From positions 434,001 to 498,000 of the forward strand of contig NEEC01000023.1 in assembly GCA_002189035.1 (NCBI GenBank): DNA of 64,000 nt, read 5' to 3'. This DNA is from Utricularia gibba. Its lineage: Eukaryota; Streptophyta; Magnoliopsida; Lamiales; Lentibulariaceae. A program made the position numbers and the translations under genes. The notes under the pieces are model-generated. The model did not search any database and was not told the DNA's origin. It was given only the letters and a program-made list of their open reading frames with translations. Of the stretch, positions 57,250 to 64,000 are shown piece by piece. How positions within the stretch are numbered: position 1 is the first letter of the stretch; every line of letters begins with the position of its first letter.

Positions 57250-58693
57250 TCTGCTTCTGCTTCTGCTTCTGCTGCTGAGCATCGGAAACCGTATGACTTT
57301 TTTTATGTGGGTTGTTTACATGTTAGTTGTTACTCCCACTTCCTGCTAACAAAACAGTATTTTATTCTTGCATTGTGTTACAGGTGCTGTCGGGTTTGGG
57401 TCTACGGTGGAAGGGCGATGGGGTCCGGGTTAAGACAGGTGCATGTGAACCGACAACAGGAACAGCGCCCCGGGGCCCACGTGGATTAAAGACACGGCAA
57501 TCATGTTTGACTCGCTGTTTTACCGACAAATCCATATTCACACAACTCCTCTTCCTCTTCCTCTTCCTATTCCTCTCAAATAAAAAAAAAAAAACACACA
57601 TCATTACATCACTTGCATTTATTCCCCTTTTGCGCTCGTGTTTCCCAAACAAAAAAAAACGATAGAATCAATTGTTTTGAAAAATAAATCAAATAATAGC
57701 TTACATTGTTTTCAAAAAAAAATCTACAAACTTGGAAAATCTTTTCAATTGATTCTCAATCGAACAGAGGCCCGATTGAATCGCATTTCAGGGATCCAAT
57801 AAGGTTTTGTTCCACCGACGGAGCGCACAAATGGGAATGGGAGACTCCGGTGTCTGCGTTGTTGGGTGCGTCGGCGTCAAACCGGGCGCCAGGTCGGTTC
57901 AGCATAACAAAAATAAATGCATGGAAGCGGAAGCGGAGGTGGCAGGCGCCCGACTCCAGTTCATTACTCGTATTTGAATAATAAACAACATGTGTGTAGT
58001 GTGTTTGATGGAAGGTGATTCAATCAAAACACAAACAAACGTGTTTGGTATGGAATGAATTAGAAAAGTGGTCATATGTCAGACATTGTTTGAAAATAAA
58101 TAATCATTTGTAATTTTTTATTTAAATATGTGAAAGAAAAAAATGGAATGATCAATTTTCTTATGATGACCTGACGTTTTTTAAGGCCATTTTTCATATT
58201 TGCCATTCCACACCCGAAATCGCTTTTAGATTGATGGTTTTTTTTGGTATTTGATGATAAAATTGTTTATGAAATATTTTTTAGTAGATAAATGTGTTGT
58301 TGTAGATGGTTTCTTCAGTGCGGATTCTGAAGTGGGAACCGATGGCCACGTGGTTGGGTGCACGTAAAAAAAAAAAAGAGAATCTATTTACAGGGGTTTC
58401 TAATCTGGAGTTGTTGTCGCCAGCGGATTGGACGAACTCACATTCTCATGCCTTGTCTGCAAATGATCCTTTTGTTAATACCAGAGTCAGCAATCACATG
58501 TCTGTGTCCAAATCCAAACACTACCGATGCGTATGTTTGTTCTACACTGTAAAACCATGTAAGAGTTTCCGACTTGAGAGCAGGAAAAATGGAAAGGGAA
58601 AAAGGGGGGGAACAACCAAACTCTTGCAATGATTTGTACACGGTGCAGGATGCGGAATCCATGCCACACCATCGCCAGGGAACACCATGCACC
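56334..58693. other. Gene-poor region between the RTFL and ORP3A genes
   Basis: Short frames only. It includes a CTGCTC/CTGCTT microsatellite, poly-A patches at 57583, 57650 and 58365, and the RTFL promoter. A low-complexity frame at 57097-57290 across the microsatellite lacks an ATG and was not accepted. Confidence 0.55.
57215..57277 (+). repeat. Compound CTGCTC / CTGCTT microsatellite
   Basis: Hexamer CTGCTC repeats change to CTGCTT and end in CTGCTG, about 63 bp in all. Interruptions are few, so length variation between individuals is likely. Confidence 0.85.
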
Positions 58694-61602
58694 TTACTCT
58701 GACAAATTCTGATACTGCCATGGATTGAATTCAGTTGCCTGGTTGTCGACGGTGGTGGTGCCGGGGGAGGAGTCGATGCTGCATCGGTGATCGGAGTACT
58801 TCCCGTTGAACCGGTAGATTTCAAGATCCCCCCATGGGGTTGGAGCCACCTCGTCTGTTAGATCGAACCATTTTGGGGTGAACTTGTCGCCTTTTGTTTC
58901 TCGGTTCCTCTTCTCTGCCCTCTGTCTCTCCTCCATACTGGTGAGGCATAGAGCAAACGGGAGTTATGTCATGCTAATGGAAAGGTGGAGAACAGGCAAT
59001 ACGCTATCCAGGTAGTGGGAGAGATGATAAAGGGGTGGACCTGCTCTTGGCTGCGCCTGCTTTCGACATGTCACCTTTCTCAAGAGCCCAGCGATCAGGA
59101 CGTAGACGAGAATCGGAGGCCAGCAGGTTGTTTGGGGCAGTTTCAAAGCTGTTTAACTTGTGAGCGAAGTATGTAAACTGATATTTGTCATTGGGTGGAG
59201 TTTTCGCCACATGCCAGACCTGCATTGCACATCAAAAAGCGGAATACAAATATCATGAAGGAGTGATCTCGCACAAACAATCCAAAATAAACACTTAAAA
59301 AAGTGTTTCGCTCGAGGCTAGAAATGCTTTTTGAATGTGTTAAAATGAGACGGAACATGTAACCTGACCTCTTTCAGCTCTGTTCCGGGAAGTGGTTCTC
59401 CTTCCAAGTCACACGGTTGGTAACTTATCGACTCGTTCCATTTTCCCGTAATCAAGATCTTTGGTTCCTCATCAGCATTGTACACATACCCATCTACTTC
59501 ATATCGGTTGGCACTGCATTTAGAATACACAACACAGAGATTAAAAACAGTGCCAGGTTCTTGCTTCTTCAGAGCCAAGAATGGACCACTGCCAAAAGGC
59601 TTAAGAGCAGATATAAAGAATGGACCACAGGCAACTCAAAAGCAAATATAAAGTAGTCTGAGAAAAGAAGATGGAATTACCCAAACCATCCACATGGTTG
59701 AAAATAGAGAACAACTTTATCCCCCGTAGTCATATTGGTCATGATCATATCTCCCGGCGAATCTACCCAGGTCCGACCAAATATCAAGTTGTTAACTTTG
59801 GTGGGTGGGGGAACCAAGTCCAGGACAACACCATCTCTTTTAAGGGTCACACGAGTTCTACATAAGAAAATGATCAATCCTTCTCCTTGTAAACATGAAG
59901 AAAAAGGGAGAACAAAGGTTTCATACAAGTTTGATGCAGTATATACTAGCAAAAGACTTTGAGGCTGAAATTACCTTCCAACAGGATAGACATCCAGGGA
60001 GTTTCCCAGAAATTTCGTCCTCAATTTGGATGTCACATCATATGTGAAATGGTCATTCTCAGCATGTCCAGCGCTCATTGGAGGATGATGGCTAATCTAC
60101 AATTCATTAAATGCTATCGATTATGTGGATAGCATGTAAAAATAGAGCAGAACAAGTCAAGGCTAACGTCAATGAAATAAAGTATAAGAACCAATGGGCT
60201 AATTGTATGAGTTGATGATGGCTAATCACAGGTTGAGATTATACTGATTCAAAAAATGATCTAACCATTCACCATATCCTTACAAGTTCGAGGAAAAAAT
60301 CATCACCTGCTCTGAGATGAACGTCACCCACGATGATCAACCATTTCATAAGTCTCGCCAAGAATTGGATTGAAAGGCTTCCATGTGCGTTGATAGGCAA
60401 AATACACAGACACAGCCCAGGTAGCTGCAGAAAAATTAGCAAATCATTTCTAACAACACTTCATTTCTTTCCAATAAAAGACCACAAGCACTACGGCATC
60501 TGCATTGCGAAGTACGGGTTATACTTACATCCATAAACCATTCGCATGTAGGGATCTTCACATTTATCTGCTTCATCTAAAAGGTCCACATATTCCATTA
60601 ACTGTACCAGCGATTAATTGCATAGAACATATGAGACGATTACATCTTTAAGAGAAAACGTAGCTTGAGATTGAAAGAGCAAAAAACCTCTGCCATCTTC
60701 TGCAACATAGTCATTGGCTCAAATATGATGACGGGAAGAGTCACCATAGATGTAACATCAGAGCCAATATACTTCTGCATCATTTTCCAATAACCATCTC
60801 GTTCCTTCAAAACAAACACCACACTGTGAATACCAAGAACGATCCCATCACACACATATGAAGACACAATTTACCTGTAAGTTCAAATGGAGAAGAACAA
60901 ATAAAATGCCAACACCACATAAAACATGAAAACTTCATGCAATAAAGTTGTTCAAGAAAATTTGGATGAATTGGATGCGAATACCACATAAAATCTCACC
61001 TCCTGCTTCCATCGACCTTTCTGTGCTTCCTCTTCAGCATCTTCTTTTCCTCCTTCAGGATTTATAACCTCCACACCTTCATACCCGAGCAAACTGAATC
61101 AAGAGAAAACCAAACACAAAGATTGCGAAGGTTAAAATAACTTATAAATAAATAAAACAGGGGCTGCATCCTTAGTAACAAAATGAAAAGTTAACAGCCG
61201 ATAATTTACGTGTTGCAAGGTATGAAATTCCAATCACATGCCAGACTAATTTTGACAAGACTCCTTATAACTGCAAGAGGTTTTAGCTACACCAAGTTTG
61301 ATCTCATGCCAGAACCTTCGCTTAGATTAGGAAACACTAAATTGGCGTCTAAAGCGGCCTTTTCTAAATAAAATGGATACCCACTAGCTAGAGCAGAAAA
61401 ATTCAATCAGATTCCCAAGGTTACAAAACTCAGGAGAAAAGTTTAGCAGACAAGACACAATTAAACCATTAACATCAGCAAAACTTCAAAAGCATTAATA
61501 CCCATTGACGGATCTATGCATGGCGTTGCCAAACATCGACAGGCCCGAAGTCATGGCCGCAAAGAAACCCCCTTTGCTCGAATTCTTGTCCGGAGTTGCC
61601 AT
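58694..61602 (-). CDS. ORP3A: ORP3A-like oxysterol-binding-protein-related protein, two frameshifts
   Basis: Soluble sterol/lipid transfer protein of the short ORP type (ORD domain only); Arabidopsis ORP3A binds sitosterol and is ER-associated. Ten exons: 61602-61502, 61094-61000, 60804-60688, 60601-60529, 60424-60307, 60096-59975, 59857-59681, 59513-59369, 59219-59041, 58937-58694; 456 residues. It starts [17 protein letters not shown]. Key segments: [36 protein letters not shown], the family signature [14 protein letters not shown] (expected V at the first position), [15 protein letters not shown], and [20 protein letters not shown]. Exon 2 has one extra base near 61080-61081 ([14 protein letters not shown]). 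Exon 5 lacks one base in the run 60327-60329 (DHRG/VTFISEQ). The two cancel in total length but leave the middle out of frame. Confidence 0.92.
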
Positions 61603-62239
61603 TTTGTATTCCACCAAACAGAAGGTTTGATCAAAACAAAATCACGAAAAATAGAAAAGAATAAACGAGCCCAGATCACCCAAGGAATCAAGAGTCGATT
61701 CCCGAAAGCGCGAACAAAAGCAAAACCCAAATGGGAACCCTAATTCGATGATTCGGGAGATCTGTCCGCGGGAAAAGCTAAGTTGACCGCGATCAGTAGC
61801 AATAAGAATCAAAACTCGGGTGGCATTTTCGAGATTACGATCCAAAAATGGGGCAAATATGAACCCTAACCCCTACTGTTCCCTTTTACAAATGAACACC
61901 GCATTTGAACACAAGACTGGACTCGACCCAATTTCAGATTGGATCTGGGTCCACACGTAAAATCAATTTCAATTACTGTTATTAATTAATTATTTTTAAT
62001 ATATTCACAAGTTCATATGTAAATTATTTTTAAAACAAATTTCATAACCATACGGTAAAGATTTTATTTAAACCTATCAATTGAAATATATTTTATTTTT
62101 TATTTTTTTATTTTTTTATTTTTTTATTTTTTTATTTTTTTATTTTTTATTTTTTTATTTTTTTATTTTTTTATTTTTTTATTTTTTTATTTTTTTATTA
62201 ATTAATATTATAAAAATATCAAATCATCTCCCATTATTC
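61603..62239. other. ORP3A promoter and GT47 3' flank
   Basis: AT-rich after 61960, ending in the long T-rich microsatellite. No coding signal. Confidence 0.6.
62089..62198 (+). repeat. (T6-7A)n microsatellite
   Basis: About 14 units of TATTTTTT/TTTTTTTA in a row, almost pure, between the GT47 stop and ORP3A. Copy number is likely unstable and hard to sequence. Confidence 0.9.
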
Positions 62240-63844
62240 TTACCCCTTTTTGTCAATGGGTCTTTGAAGAAAACTTGATCTGCGGAAGTAGTGATCCCAT
62301 TTATGGGGCTGAGTCGTCCCAAAGGTGTAGTACTTCCAGCTGCTTTCCGGGTCAAATTCTTCACTTTCTCTCCTTCCTTCCGCCATCTCCTTCTTCAAGC
62401 CTTGCACTCTCTCGATCACCCCACGTACGGATACATCAAATGCATCCTCTGTCTTCCTGGATCCACCCCGGGAATCGCCATAAGTCACCTTGGGTATCAG
62501 CTTGATCACTTGCTCTCTCATGGACGCCACTCTCCCTTTGGGGATCTCAGAGAGGAATCTCTCGATGCTGACATTCTTGTGCTTCACATCTCCTTCGGGG
62601 ATGAGCACTGAATAGGAGGAGAACTCCTTGGGTAAATGCCATGTGTACTGAACATACGCAGAGCCGGGAGTGAAGAAAACGGGGATGCAACCGGACACTA
62701 TGGAATCGAAGGTTGATCGTCGGGTGAAGGAGTCCCCGGGAGGTTGAAGGCAGAAAATGGAGCCTAGAAACATCTTCATCACATTCCCTGGCTTCAAGCA
62801 GTTTTCTCTGTTATCTATGCATTCGATCATCTTGCAGTTTTGTCTAGATTTTCGGCATTGCTCCATGATCTCGCTGCGTATGGAAGTGTCTATTTGGGGA
62901 CGAGGGGCTCCGACGAAGCAGAAGAGTGTCTTCCTTCTCTGGTTTCTCACTCTCTTCTGCCATTCCTCAACTTGGTTATCTGTAGAGGGATGAAAGTAAG
63001 TAGGATAGGGAATGGCGAAATCGTTCTTATCCCAAGGGCTGGATTCGATTGTGAGAATCGTCATGTTCTTCGTCTCCATCATTACCATGAACTTGTTCCC
63101 CCAACCAGAATCCTCATCCACAACTCTACGGAAATCCCAGGTTATCCTTCCGGCTACAGAGAAATGATCTTTACCCCCCATCCGTTTCCATTCACTTGTT
63201 TCTTTAATCATCTCGAACAAATCCTTGGAATCCGAATCCCTAACAGAGATATTGTAGGAATTGAAAAGGTACCTTGAAACATCAAGCCCCGGATAGTAAG
63301 GAACATAGAACGCCACCGCCATTGATGCATTCTTCGTCAAACAGGGGTATCTCTTCATCCTGTTATGAAAGATCACCTCTAGAGAAAACTGATGGGTAAC
63401 GAACCACCCAGAATTCATCAACAACTTACTGGGATGCCCGATCGGCATCCCGAGTCCTTCGTTTACAAAGTACCGACACATATCATGCCATTTATTCAGC
63501 GACTTGCAGTTCCTGATGTAATCTTGATTAAATCGAGTAGGAATTTCATGGATGTAGATGTATTTCCCAACGCAATTGTCGATTGAGGGAGAATTCTGGG
63601 GAGTCGAATCAGTGAGATTAGGGTTAGGGCTGTGGAAACGGGAGAGGGAGGAGGCAACGGTGGGAGGATAGGGCGGCGACTTGAAATTGTAGATGATGAG
63701 GAGGAACCAGAAAATGACCCAAACATGGCACAGGGAGGAGGAGAAGGAGCAGAAGCAGCATTTTCTGTTCTTGTTCGATGCTTCGGCGATCGATGATGAG
63801 GAATGGCGATGCCTTCTTCGTGACGAATGGTTGCAGAGGTTCAT
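62240..63844 (-). CDS. GT47 exostosin-family glycosyltransferase, MUR3/XLT2-like (xyloglucan side-chain)
   Basis: Intronless, 534 residues; Golgi type II membrane protein. The ATG at 63844 (MNLCNHSSRRRHRHS) is used, although the frame is open just upstream. The signal anchor is at about residues 43-56 (VWVIFWFLLIIYNF), then a Pro/Ser stem. The catalytic exostosin domain runs from about residue 90 to 500: CVGKYIYIHEIPTRFNQDYI, GWFVTHQFSLEVIFHNRMKR, YVPYYPGLDVSRYLF, GKDHFSVAGRITWDFRR, PYPTYFHPSTDNQVEEWQ, FCLQPPGDSFTRRSTFDSIV, GCIPVFFTPGSAYVQYTWHL, with the conserved Glu-type motif region before it. Plant clade A GT47 enzymes with this pattern add galactose or galacturonate to xyloglucan. Acceptor specificity cannot be told from sequence alone. 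Confidence 0.9.
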   Translation of the reverse strand: MNLCNHSSRRRHRHSSSSIAEASNKNRKCCFCSFSSSLCHVWVIFWFLLIIYNFKSPPYPPTVASSLSRFHSPNPNLTDSTPQNSPSIDNCVGKYIYIHEIPTRFNQDYIRNCKSLNKWHDMCRYFVNEGLGMPIGHPSKLLMNSGWFVTHQFSLEVIFHNRMKRYPCLTKNASMAVAFYVPYYPGLDVSRYLFNSYNISVRDSDSKDLFEMIKETSEWKRMGGKDHFSVAGRITWDFRRVVDEDSGWGNKFMVMMETKNMTILTIESSPWDKNDFAIPYPTYFHPSTDNQVEEWQKRVRNQRRKTLFCFVGAPRPQIDTSIRSEIMEQCRKSRQNCKMIECIDNRENCLKPGNVMKMFLGSIFCLQPPGDSFTRRSTFDSIVSGCIPVFFTPGSAYVQYTWHLPKEFSSYSVLIPEGDVKHKNVSIERFLSEIPKGRVASMREQVIKLIPKVTYGDSRGGSRKTEDAFDVSVRGVIERVQGLKKEMAEGRRESEEFDPESSWKYYTFGTTQPHKWDHYFRRSSFLQRPIDKKG

Positions 63845-64000
63845 CACAACTCTTCAGCATGATTCGGTCGAAACTAATCCGACGTCGTTTCGCCTAGTAA
63901 CTGCTGCATTTCTTTTTGTATGTTCACCATCATGTGGTGTGTGTGCATGGGCCGGGGTTAGACCGGGTTTAAAAATGTATCCGGTTCAAAATACACGAGA

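Noticed and set aside
57097-57489. 130-codon frame across the CTGCTC microsatellite (Ala/Pro repeats)
   Set aside because: Non-ATG start with an upstream stop; the repeat itself creates the open frame, and no signal peptide or known motif was supported.
58306-58824. Pro/Thr-rich frames at the end of ORP3A
   Set aside because: They lie out of frame with the last ORP3A exon or in its 3' flank.
1-64000. tRNA, rRNA, CRISPR arrays, phage or bacterial systems
   Set aside because: No cloverleaf-like sequence with conserved arms, no regular repeat-spacer pattern and no prokaryotic gene was noticed; gene structure is plant nuclear throughout.

Overview
The window is ordinary nuclear DNA of a flowering plant, most likely a eudicot. 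Evidence: GT-AG introns of about 60-600 bp, AT-rich intergenic DNA, and about 21 recognisable plant genes, several of them plant-specific or chloroplast-targeted. These include an ERF with an EAR motif, TIC20-V, PTAC16, an RTFL/DVL peptide, an X8-domain protein and a GT47 glycosyltransferase. No bacterial operon, CRISPR array, virus, tRNA or rRNA was seen. The species cannot be fixed from the sequence.

Layout. 1-15 kb: N-terminus of a Golgi-type membrane protein (-), a long gene-poor stretch, an ERF repressor (-), an NHX3-like vacuolar antiporter (-), a pirin (+) and an OST-HTH/RRM protein (-). 15-32 kb: TIC20-V (+), a chloroplast RsmB-type rRNA m5C methyltransferase (-), EMC8/9 (+), an Ole e 10-like X8 protein (+), PLAA/DOA1 (-) and a plastid membrane protein resembling EMB1923 (+), followed by a PPR remnant (-). 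32-50 kb: an SRRM1-like PWI/RS splicing co-activator (+), PTAC16 (+), the zinc transporter MTP1 (+), an unknown plant-specific protein (+), a small plastid membrane protein (+) and a Pumilio protein (-). 52-64 kb: a RING-H2 E3 ligase (+), a P-class PPR protein (+), an RTFL/DVL peptide (-), an ORP3A-like sterol-binding protein (-) and a MUR3/XLT2-like GT47 (-).

The genes do not form one pathway; this is normal mixed gene order. Several serve plastids (TIC20-V, RsmB-like, the EMB1923-like protein, PTAC16, the small membrane protein), and two neighbouring divergent genes share a 284-bp promoter (20409-20692).

The most notable signal is a set of nine isolated single-base insertions or deletions, each in or beside a short run of one base. 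They break the reading frame of seven otherwise intact, unrelated genes: NHX3, pirin (2), the OST-HTH gene, PLAA, SRRM1, the small plastid gene and ORP3A (2). Splice sites and all other codons are conserved, so uncorrected base-calling errors in a long-read assembly fit better than parallel gene death. A separate in-frame 69-bp tandem duplication with a nonsense codon (44665-44802) does not fit that pattern and may be real. I found no convincing undescribed biological system.
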